Shown in pieces: positions 1 to 6,135 of a DNA stretch of 18,154 nucleotides (its first letter is position 1; each line of letters starts with the position of its first letter). Made by a program: the position numbers and the translations under genes. The notes beneath the pieces are model-generated. The model had not been told where the DNA came from. It saw nothing but the letters and a program-made list of their open reading frames with translations, and ran no database searches. This DNA comes from Sphingomonadaceae bacterium (GTDB lineage: Bacteria > Pseudomonadota > Alphaproteobacteria > Sphingomonadales > Sphingomonadaceae): positions 1 to 18,154 of the forward strand of contig CANGBE010000007.1 in NCBI GenBank assembly GCA_947451875.1. The letters are read 5' to 3'.

Positions 1-121
1 AAATCAAAGACTGGCGGCGCATCCACACCCGCTATGACCGCTGCGCCCACACCTTCATGTCCGCCATCTGCATCGCCGCAACCGTCATCTTCTGGTTGTG
101 ATCAATGAGTCCTGACCCTAG
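1..121 (+). mobile_element. Right end of an IS5-family insertion sequence
   Basis: The transposase stop at 101 is followed by 16 bases, 102-117, that look like a terminal inverted repeat (AATGAGTCCTGACC at 104-117), then CTAG at 118-121. Some IS5-group elements duplicate a short CTAG/YTAR target, so CTAG is a plausible target duplication. The left end is outside the window, so neither the inverted-repeat match nor the duplication can be confirmed. The element ends 4-8 bases from the stop codon of the convergent EF-hand gene. Confidence 0.6.
3..101 (+). CDS. IS5-family transposase, C-terminal fragment (cut by window start)
   Basis: The window opens inside an open frame that ends at TGA 99-101. 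The 32 visible residues contain RYDRCAHTFMSAICIAATVI, which I recognise as the usual C-terminal tail of IS5-family (DDE) transposases common in alphaproteobacteria. The protein would cut and rejoin the ends of its own insertion sequence. The catalytic residues lie upstream of the window, so intactness cannot be judged. The frame runs without interruption to its natural stop, so the C-terminus at least is not decayed. The assignment rests on recognition of the tail only. Confidence 0.75.
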   Translation: MKDWRRIHTRYDRCAHTFMSAICIAATVIFWL

Positions 122-124
122 GCT

Positions 125-706
125 TCAACGGCCCTTGCGCGCCCTCATCTTGTTTTCTTGCGACATGCGATATTCGGTGTCCGTCACGACACCATCTTTG
201 TCGGCATCCATTTCGTCGAATGTTCCAAGCGTCACTGTGCGATATTCGACCAATGAGATGTTCTGGTCGTGGTTGAGATCAAGGCGTGACATTTGGATTG
301 ATACGTCTGGCGTGTTTTGCGGCGGCACCAGGCCGGCGAATTCACCGGGTGTGATTACGCCATTACGGTCGACGTCAAGCTGGTTGAATAGCGCGCGATT
401 GGCAGACTGCGCCTTCGCATAGGCGGCGTTGCGTTCAAACTGTTCAACTTCGGCGCGGGTGATCATGCCGTCACCATTGAAATCACGCTGGCGAAATTCT
501 GTGTCCATCGCCTTGATGAAGCTACCGCGGGCCATATCGGGTATGGCTTGCGTCGCGGGTTGCGCAGGGGCTGCGGTTTGGGTAGGTGCTACCGTCGGCG
601 CTGGCTTTGTTGACCCATTTCGATTTTGGACCTGCTGCTGGGCGCCCAGCGGCGCGCTTGCTGCCAGCATGGTGACGATGGCCACCGTGAGTCCTGTCTT
701 CTTCAC
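125..706 (-). CDS. Secreted four-EF-hand (calmodulin-like) protein
   Basis: A 193-aa protein with an N-terminal signal peptide (about residues 1-22, cut near LGA/QQQ), a Gln/Pro/Ala/Thr-rich linker to about residue 57, then four EF-hand loops: DFNGDGMITRAE (75-86), DVDRNGVITPGE (111-122), DLNHDQNISLVE (143-154) and DADKDGVVTDTE (167-178). All four keep the acidic positions 1 and 12, so Ca2+ binding in the periplasm is likely; the partner is unknown. Start: an upstream in-frame GTG at 745 lies beside the preceding terminator and has no ribosome site, whereas GTG at 706 follows AAGGGA by about 7 bases and gives a clean signal peptide. It lies downstream of the adhesin gene on the same strand but beyond that gene's terminator, so it is read by readthrough or from a promoter I cannot see. 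The IS element ends just past its stop codon. Confidence 0.85.
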   Translation of the reverse strand: MKKTGLTVAIVTMLAASAPLGAQQQVQNRNGSTKPAPTVAPTQTAAPAQPATQAIPDMARGSFIKAMDTEFRQRDFNGDGMITRAEVEQFERNAAYAKAQSANRALFNQLDVDRNGVITPGEFAGLVPPQNTPDVSIQMSRLDLNHDQNISLVEYRTVTLGTFDEMDADKDGVVTDTEYRMSQENKMRARKGR

Positions 707-751
707 CTTAAAATCCCTTTTTCGTCTTAGCGAATTGCCATGCACAAAAAA

Positions 752-777
752 GGCCGCCGGAGAAATCCCCGGCGGCC
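752..777 (-). terminator. Intrinsic terminator of the adhesin gene
   Basis: The 9-bp perfect stem GGCCGCCGG (752-760) / CCGGCGGCC (769-777) with an 8-base loop is followed on the minus strand by six T residues (751 down to 746). It lies 23 bp after the adhesin stop codon and before the EF-hand gene start. Confidence 0.85.
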
Positions 778-799
778 AATTTTCGGTGTCTATTGAAGC

Positions 800-2221
800 T
801 TAGAAGCCGAAGACGACGCCAACGCGACCGCCCAGCTTGCCGCTCTTGTTCAGACCGCCGCCAACAGCGCCGGTGACATAAACGTTCGGCGAGATGCGTG
901 CAGCAGCGTTGACCGCGATGGCCGAAGCGCCCTGGTAGAAGCCAACGTTACCCGACAGAGTGAAGCTCTTGTCAGGCAGGATCGCGTTGCCACCCAGTGC
1001 GATTGCAGCAGCCGTTGAGCTAGCAATCTCATTGCGAAGCTGGGCATCGCCAGCGACGCGTGCAGCGGCTTCTGAGTCAATCCGAACACCCAGTGCATTG
1101 TCAGCAGCGGCGCGGGCCGATGCTTCCGATGCTACTGCAGCGGTGCGGGCAGACACTTCTGCGGCCAGGTTGGTCGTCAGAGTGGTGTCTGCAGCCGTAC
1201 GTGCGGTAGCTTCTGCAGCGAGGTTGGTCGTCAGGGTAGCATCAGCAGCTGCGCGGGCGGTTGCTTCAGCCGAGACGGAAGCCGTGCGAGCGGTAACTTC
1301 CGCAGCCAGGTTGGTCGTCAGGGTGGTGTCAGCAGCGGCACGGGCCGTCGCTTCAGCCGTGATGTTGTTCTGCAGGGTGGTGTCATTAGCAGCGCGAGTT
1401 GCAGCTTCAGCCGAGACTGCAGCGGCACGGGCCGTTGCTTCAGCCGTTACCTGGCCGGTGTTTGCTGCGTCGGTGGCGAGAACGCCGGTGCCGACGTTGC
1501 TGATCGTGTTGCCGTTCAGGTTGAGCGTCGAGGTGACGTTCACGTTAGCAGCATCGACTGATCCGGTGGTGGAGAGGCCCGCGGCATCGAGCTCGGTCAC
1601 CGACGGAGCGCTGCTCAGACCGTTGTCGTTGATCTGCCCGGTGGCTGGGTCGTACGTTGCCGTGCCGGTTCCATTTACGAACATAATGCCGTCAGTTGAG
1701 ACGAGACCAAGGTTATAATCGTAGGTTGCCGTATCACCATACGAGCTCGTCGTATACGACGACTCGCTGCCAAGGCCGGTGATTGCGGTGCTGGCATTGC
1801 TATACAATGCGACGTTCGAGACGGCGGTAGGCGAAGTCTGGACCGGACCGGTCACAGCAGGGGCAGAGACGGTGAAGCCGCCCGAGCCATCTGGGGTCGA
1901 CGTGACAACGGTCGTTGTCGTTTCATTGTAAGACGTAGAAGCTGCAGCATTGATATCTTGCGTTACAACTTGACCGCCGAAGCCCCAGACAGCGGCGCTG
2001 CTGCTGTAGGTAGAGTCGACCGAGACAGCGTCAGTGGCGGTGCTGGTCGCAGTCTGGACACCCGTTACGGCATCGTAAGTGTAGTCCGGACCGGTTGAAC
2101 CAGCAGGCGTCGTCGACGGCGCCCCTGGGGTCAGCGTGACCGACTGCGCCGAAGCGGGCGAAACAGAAACCAGGCCGGCGATAATCGCCGTCGAGGCCAT
2201 TAGAGATTGGTACTTGCGCAT
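800..2221 (-). CDS. Trimeric autotransporter-like (YadA-type) surface protein
   Basis: A 473-aa protein with a signal peptide (residues 1-25, ending SPASA/QS). A Ser/Thr/Gly-rich passenger follows to about residue 235. Next comes a neck motif typical of trimeric autotransporters (ISNVGTGVLATDAANTGQ, about 240-257), an Ala-rich coiled-coil stalk (about 260-401), and a C-terminal membrane anchor of about 55 residues with alternating strands ending in Phe (417-473). Such proteins form trimers whose anchors build one outer-membrane beta-barrel and expose the passenger for adhesion or matrix binding. At 473 aa it is short for the family. Start: ATG 2221 follows AGGGGAA by 7 bases and begins the signal peptide; an in-frame ATG at 2260 would add 13 residues before it. 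It is divergent from a winged-helix gene and followed by its own terminator. The ligand is unknown. Confidence 0.82.
   Translation of the reverse strand: MRKYQSLMASTAIIAGLVSVSPASAQSVTLTPGAPSTTPAGSTGPDYTYDAVTGVQTATSTATDAVSVDSTYSSSAAVWGFGGQVVTQDINAAASTSYNETTTTVVTSTPDGSGGFTVSAPAVTGPVQTSPTAVSNVALYSNASTAITGLGSESSYTTSSYGDTATYDYNLGLVSTDGIMFVNGTGTATYDPATGQINDNGLSSAPSVTELDAAGLSTTGSVDAANVNVTSTLNLNGNTISNVGTGVLATDAANTGQVTAEATARAAAVSAEAATRAANDTTLQNNITAEATARAAADTTLTTNLAAEVTARTASVSAEATARAAADATLTTNLAAEATARTAADTTLTTNLAAEVSARTAAVASEASARAAADNALGVRIDSEAAARVAGDAQLRNEIASSTAAAIALGGNAILPDKSFTLSGNVGFYQGASAIAVNAAARISPNVYVTGAVGGGLNKSGKLGGRVGVVFGF
1019..1444 (-). repeat. Degenerate 11- and 18-residue coiled-coil repeats in the adhesin stalk
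   Basis: Within the adhesin stalk, units of two lengths alternate: an 11-residue type (for example AEVTARTASVS, AEATARAAAVS) and an 18-residue type (for example AEATARAAADTTLTTNLA, AEATARTAADTTLTTNLA, SEASARAAADNALGVRID). Nine units can be read in order: 11, 18, 18, 11, 18, 18, 11, 18, 18. Eighteen equals a hendecad plus a heptad. The DNA copies are close enough to be recombination-prone, for example the near-repeated GCGAGGTTGGTCGTCAG stretches. Confidence 0.75.
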
Positions 2222-2292
2222 CTTGGTATTCCCCTGAGGTTTAAAACTCCCGGCGTTCATACGGCGCTATCGAGCGGAAAAAATTATCGCTT

Positions 2293-2329
2293 ATAACTAG
2301 TGATAACTACTAAGTAGAATAACTAGTGA
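2293..2329. promoter_or_regulatory. Symmetric operator-like repeat between adhesin and regulator
   Basis: The AT-rich divergent region holds AACTAGTGA twice (2295-2303 and 2321-2329), and midway between them the perfect palindrome CTACT-A-AGTAG (2307-2317). The palindromic ACTAGT cores (2296-2301, 2322-2327) are almost equidistant from the central dyad. TAACTA occurs three times (2294, 2304, 2320). The arrangement suits a dimeric DNA-binding protein, and the divergent winged-helix gene is the obvious candidate. I could not fix promoter hexamers with confidence; a GATAAT on the minus strand (2288-2283) is a possible -10 for the adhesin. Confidence 0.5.
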
Positions 2330-2383
2330 AAAACGTTAGTGAAAGCGATCTGGAAAATTTGCATGGGGGGGCGGAGGTGCAAT

Positions 2384-2656
2384 GTGATCAGTCAGTATAA
2401 ACACTTACTTTCGATAGAGCGCCAGTTAAAAATAAGATGTTTACACAACGAGGCGCGTATTATAGGTGAACTGTGCGTAAATGGTCCCATGCCGTCGCTT
2501 GAGATCATGAAGAAGACTGGAAGGTCAATTTCTGGCCATACCAATGATTTGAACAAGCTTGTCAGCCTTGGGATCATCGCCAGCAAGGCCGATGACTCGG
2601 ATGGCCGGGTGAAGATGTATTACCTGTGCGACCATGTCAGAGAGCTGCTGCTTTAA
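2384..2656 (+). CDS. Small winged-helix DNA-binding regulator
   Basis: A 90-aa protein. Residues about 37-60 (MPSLEIMKKTGRSISGHTND and following) read as a helix-turn-helix. They are followed by a hydrophobic helix end (LVSLGII) and a charged wing turn (SKADDSDGRVKMYYL, about 67-81), the pattern of MarR-like winged-helix proteins. There is no ligand or sensor domain. Start: GTG 2384 has an excellent GGAGG (2373-2377) with a 6-base spacer; the in-frame GTG at 2339 and ATG at 2363 lack one. It is divergent from the adhesin gene and faces the symmetric repeat in the shared upstream region, which suggests a local regulator of the adhesin and perhaps of itself. The repeats partly lie in its 5' leader. 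The fold call is good; the regulatory target is inference. Confidence 0.7.
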   Translation: MISQYKHLLSIERQLKIRCLHNEARIIGELCVNGPMPSLEIMKKTGRSISGHTNDLNKLVSLGIIASKADDSDGRVKMYYLCDHVRELLL

Positions 2657-2697
2657 AGACCGATCCTGTCGATTCAGCAATCGCACTGCCACAAACG

Positions 2698-2729
2698 AAG
2701 AACGGCGCATCTTGCGATGCGCCGTTCTT
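2698..2729. terminator. Strong hairpin between convergent wHTH gene and infC
   Basis: The 14-bp perfect stem AAGAACGGCGCATC (2698-2711) / GATGCGCCGTTCTT (2716-2729) has the loop TTGC. It starts 41 bp past the regulator stop and 24 bp past the infC stop, so it can serve both convergent units. The AAGAA/TTCTT base of the stem supplies the U-rich part in both directions; no long T run follows beyond it. Confidence 0.75.
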
Positions 2730-2753
2730 GATTCGGGCCTAAGATTTCGCGCC

Positions 2754-3296
2754 TTACTTCGGTGAAATCACCATCAGCATCTGGCGGCCTTCCATGCGAG
2801 GATAGGCTTCGATCTTGGCTACTTCAGCCGTATCTTCCTGCACGCGGCGCAGCAGGTTCATGCCCAGCTGCTGGTGCGCCAGTTCGCGGCCGCGGAAGCG
2901 CAGGGTGACTTTCACCTTGTCGCCTTCGCCAATGAACTTGTGGATCGCGCGCATCTTCACATCGTAATCGTGATCATCGATGTTAGGACGCATCTTGATC
3001 TCTTTGATCTCTTGCGTCTTCTGCGTCTTGCGGGCGAGGTTAGCCTTCTTCTGCGCCTCATAGCGGAACTTGCCGACATCGAGGAACTTGCACACCGGCG
3101 GATCGGCGTTGGGCGAAACTTCAACCAGGTCAAGGCCGACCCCGGCCGCCTGCTCGATTGCTTCGTTGGTGAACATGACGCCTATGTTTTCGCCATTCTC
3201 ATCGATGACGCGGACCTTGTCCGACGTAATAAGAAGGTTGAAGCGCGGCCCGCTCTTGACTGGGGGCTGCAGCATTCGCCGGGGTGGGGGGGCTAT
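2754..3296 (-). CDS. infC: Translation initiation factor IF-3
   Basis: IF-3 binds the 30S subunit, prevents premature 50S joining and proofreads start codon and initiator tRNA pairing. The N-domain carries VRVIDENGENIGV and the signature PPVCKFLDVGKFRYEAQKKA; a Lys-rich linker leads to the C-domain ending in MEGRQMLMVISPK. The first in-frame ATG (3275) lacks a ribosome site. An ATA at 3296 lies in the same frame, preceded by AGGAG (3309-3305) with an ideal 8-base spacer, and gives (M)APPPRRMLQPPVKSGPRFN and about 180 aa. Rare AUU/AUA/AUC starts are known in infC because IF-3 discriminates against them and so limits its own synthesis. It lies 54 bp after glnD. Unlike many genomes, rpmI-rplT do not follow; a hairpin closes the unit. 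Confidence 0.93.
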   Translation of the reverse strand: MAPPPRRMLQPPVKSGPRFNLLITSDKVRVIDENGENIGVMFTNEAIEQAAGVGLDLVEVSPNADPPVCKFLDVGKFRYEAQKKANLARKTQKTQEIKEIKMRPNIDDHDYDVKMRAIHKFIGEGDKVKVTLRFRGRELAHQQLGMNLLRRVQEDTAEVAKIEAYPRMEGRQMLMVISPK

Positions 3297-3309
3297 TGTA
3301 GATTCTCCT
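3294..3309 (-). promoter_or_regulatory. infC: Ribosome-binding site and putative ATA start of infC
   Basis: On the minus strand AGGAG (3309-3305) is followed by 8 bases and then ATA (3296-3294), in frame with IF-3. The ATG further in (3275) is 29 bases from the same Shine-Dalgarno and is preceded by a C-rich stretch with none of its own. The geometry fits an autoregulated noncanonical start. Confidence 0.7.
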
Positions 3310-3350
3310 GTTTCAACGCGATTGGCGGTCCCTTAAAACGATTCAGGGTC

Positions 3351-6098
3351 TCACACAAGTTCGACCTCGATGGTGCTTTCACCTGCCGCCGCCAGCAGCT
3401 TCGCCTCGACCGCTCTCAGTCGCGCTTCCTGCATCACCTTTTCGCCCAGCAGGTCGGTGACATAGAAGGTATCGGCCGCGCGTTCGCCATAGGTTGCGAT
3501 GTGGGCCGAGTGGACGATCAGCCGCGCCTCGAACAGCGCGCGGGCCAGCCGGTTGAGCAGGGCAGGGCGATCGCGGGCGCCGATTTCCACCACGGTGAAC
3601 CGGCTGGAGGCTGAATTGTCGAAAGTAACCTGCGGGCGCACGGTAAAGGCCTCGGCGCGTGGCCTTGCGAGCGGGCGCGCGGCAAGCTGCGGCACCAGCT
3701 TCACCCGGTTGGCGAGGGCGTCGGCGATCATCGTGCGGATGCGGGCGAGCTGGCTCTGCTCCATGAAGGGGCGGCCCAGCGGGTCCTGCACAAGGAAATT
3801 GTCGACCGCCACCCCGTTGCGCGCCGTGTGGATGCGGGCGTCGATGATGTTGCCGCCGGCCAGATGGATGCCGCCGGCGATGCGGTAGAACAGGCCGGGA
3901 TGGTCAGCCGCGATCACCGTCACCAGCGTCGCTCCGCGCGCGGCATAGTATTCGCAAGCGACATGCAGCGCCTCGCCCGCCGCCGCCTCAAGCTGCGCGA
4001 GGTTGAGCGCGATGATATCGTGCGGCTCGGCGATCCAGTAGGCATCGACCAGCTGTTTGCCCTGGCTGTCGACCAGATCGCCCTTGGCTCCCAGCTTTTC
4101 GCGAACCACCTGCTTTTTCGCGGCCACTCGCTCGGCACGGCCGTGCTGGGCGTGGCCAAGGCGCAGGCGCTCTTCGGTGGCTTTGTAGAGTTCGCTGAGC
4201 AACTGGCGCTTCCAGCTGTTCCACGTTCCCGGCCCCACCGCGCGGATATCAACAATGGTCAGCAGGGTCAGCTGGCGCAGGTTTTCGACATTTTGCACCA
4301 CCTCGACGAAATCGGTGATGGTCTTCCAGTCGGCCAGATCACGCTTGAAGGCGGTGGCGCTCATCAGCAGGTGGGTGCGGACCAGCCATGAGACGAGCTC
4401 GGTCTCGGCCTCATCCAGCCCGAAGCGCGGACACAGCTTCAGCGCGACTTCCGCGCCCAGCACCGAATGGTCCCCGCGCCGCCCCTTGGCGATATCGTGG
4501 AGCAGCACGGCAACATAGGTCGCGCGGCGTGAGCGGACCTGATGGATCAGCTTGGTGGCGAGGGGATGGTCCTCCCCGCGCTCACCCTTTTCGATCTCGG
4601 AGAGCAGGCCGATGGCGCGGATGGTGTGTTCGTCCACTGTATAGTGGTGGTACATATCGAACTGCATCTGCGCGTTGACCCGGCCGAAATCGGGCACGAA
4701 GCGGCCGAACACATCGGCCTCGTTCATCCAGCGCAGCACCGTTTCGGGCCGGTTGCGGCTGGAGAGCAGATCGAGGAACAGGGCGTTGGCACGCGGATCA
4801 TCGCGCACTTTGGCGTCGATCAGCTTGGTATCGCGCGCGGCCAGACGCATGGCATTGGCGTGGACATCAAGCCCGTGAGCATCGGCAAGGGCGAAGATCT
4901 CGACTAGCCGGACGGGATCTTCGGCAAACCAGCTGTCCGAAGGCACGTCGATCTTACCTTCGGCGACAACGAAGCCCTTTATCAGCTTCTTGCGTCCGCG
5001 GAATCCGGCAAAAAATCCGCGCTGCTTCTTGGCGAATTGCTCGTCCAGCTCAGACAGGAACAGCCCGGTTAAAGACCCCACACGTTTGGCCTGCAGGAAG
5101 AAGTATTGCATGAAACGCTCGACCGCGCTCTTGCCCGGCCGGTCAGAGAACTGCATCCGCAAGGCCACTTCGCGCTGAAGATCAAAGGTCAAGCGGTCCT
5201 CAGGGCGATTGGTAATGCTGTGCAGGTGGCAGCGCACCGCCCAGAAGAAGTTTTCGGCGCGGCGGAACGCGCGGTATTCAGCTGCCGTCAGCAGCCCGAC
5301 ATCGACCAGCTCGGCGGCGCTGCGAACATGATGGATGTACTTGCCGATCCAATAGAGCGTGTGGAGATCGCGCAGGCCCCCCTTGCCCTCTTTGACGTTG
5401 GGCTCAACCACATAGCGCGAATCGCCCTGCCGCTTGTGCCGCTCGTTGCGCTCGCCCAGCTTTTCGGAGACGTAATCGCGCTCGGTGCCCGAAACGACTT
5501 CAGCCCAGAAACGCTTTTCGCCAAGGTCGAACAGGTCCTGATCGCCCCAGACATAGCGCCCTTCGAGCAGCGCGGTGCGGATCGTCAGGTCGCTCTTGGC
5601 CATGCGGACCATGTCATCCAGACTGCGGCTGGAATGGCCGACTTTCAGCCCGAGATCCCAAAGGAAATAGAGCATCGCCTCGATAACCTGCTCGCACCAC
5701 GATGTCGGCTTGGTCGGGGTGAGGAAGGCGATGTCGACATCCGAATGCGGCGCCATCTCGCCCCGGCCATAGCCGCCCACCGCCATGATCGTGATGCGCT
5801 CGCCGGTGGAACGGTTAGAGGCGCGATAGACGTGATCGACCACGTGATCGTGGATCAGCCGCACCAGCTGGTCGACAAGGAAAGCCTGCGCGGCGGCGCA
5901 TTCGGTGCCAGACGAAGGCTTGGCAATCAGCCGCCGGGCAATCTCGGCGCGGCCTGCCTCCAGCGCAGCGCGCAGCAGCTCGACCACCTTGGGCCGCGAA
6001 CGCTCGGCACCCATTTCGCCAACGATATCGTTGATCGCCGCGGCAATGGTGCGCCGTTCGATAATGTCACGCTGATGCGGGATGCGCAGGGTGGTCAT
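3351..6098 (-). CDS. glnD: [Protein-PII] uridylyltransferase / uridylyl-removing enzyme
   Basis: A 915-aa bifunctional nitrogen sensor. It uridylylates PII protein when glutamine is low and removes UMP when glutamine is high. Domains in order: nucleotidyltransferase with GGYGRGEMAPHSDVD (108-122, the G-G-x(n)-DxD metal site); helical GlnE-like linker with KEGKGGLRDLHTL (about 236-248); HD phosphohydrolase domain with HHYTVDEHT (484-492) and LLHDIAKGRRGDHS (532-545), keeping the HD pair 534-535; then two C-terminal ACT domains (about 725-800 and 835-905) that bind glutamine. The length is normal for alphaproteobacteria. Start ATG 6098 follows a modest AAGG. It sits 37 bp behind the acyl-CoA synthetase gene and 54 bp ahead of infC, all on one strand, so co-transcription is plausible although the functions are unrelated. 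Confidence 0.96.
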   Translation of the reverse strand: MTTLRIPHQRDIIERRTIAAAINDIVGEMGAERSRPKVVELLRAALEAGRAEIARRLIAKPSSGTECAAAQAFLVDQLVRLIHDHVVDHVYRASNRSTGERITIMAVGGYGRGEMAPHSDVDIAFLTPTKPTSWCEQVIEAMLYFLWDLGLKVGHSSRSLDDMVRMAKSDLTIRTALLEGRYVWGDQDLFDLGEKRFWAEVVSGTERDYVSEKLGERNERHKRQGDSRYVVEPNVKEGKGGLRDLHTLYWIGKYIHHVRSAAELVDVGLLTAAEYRAFRRAENFFWAVRCHLHSITNRPEDRLTFDLQREVALRMQFSDRPGKSAVERFMQYFFLQAKRVGSLTGLFLSELDEQFAKKQRGFFAGFRGRKKLIKGFVVAEGKIDVPSDSWFAEDPVRLVEIFALADAHGLDVHANAMRLAARDTKLIDAKVRDDPRANALFLDLLSSRNRPETVLRWMNEADVFGRFVPDFGRVNAQMQFDMYHHYTVDEHTIRAIGLLSEIEKGERGEDHPLATKLIHQVRSRRATYVAVLLHDIAKGRRGDHSVLGAEVALKLCPRFGLDEAETELVSWLVRTHLLMSATAFKRDLADWKTITDFVEVVQNVENLRQLTLLTIVDIRAVGPGTWNSWKRQLLSELYKATEERLRLGHAQHGRAERVAAKKQVVREKLGAKGDLVDSQGKQLVDAYWIAEPHDIIALNLAQLEAAAGEALHVACEYYAARGATLVTVIAADHPGLFYRIAGGIHLAGGNIIDARIHTARNGVAVDNFLVQDPLGRPFMEQSQLARIRTMIADALANRVKLVPQLAARPLARPRAEAFTVRPQVTFDNSASSRFTVVEIGARDRPALLNRLARALFEARLIVHSAHIATYGERAADTFYVTDLLGEKVMQEARLRAVEAKLLAAAGESTIEVELV

Positions 6099-6135
6099 GG
6101 GGTGGCCTTAGGGGAAGGCGGGGCTGGCGGGAAGT

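Noticed and set aside
706..745. GTG at 745 as start of the EF-hand protein
   Set aside because: It abuts the adhesin terminator, has no Shine-Dalgarno, and adds 13 polar and charged residues before the signal peptide.
1019..1444. Regularly spaced DNA repeats resembling a CRISPR array
   Set aside because: The repeats are in frame, encode the coiled-coil stalk, are degenerate, and have no unique spacers of constant length.
960..1718. Long plus-strand open frame (252 aa) opposite the adhesin
   Set aside because: It is the antisense of the Ala-rich repeat region; its Ala/Ser/Val composition mirrors the real gene, and it has no ribosome site or recognisable domain.
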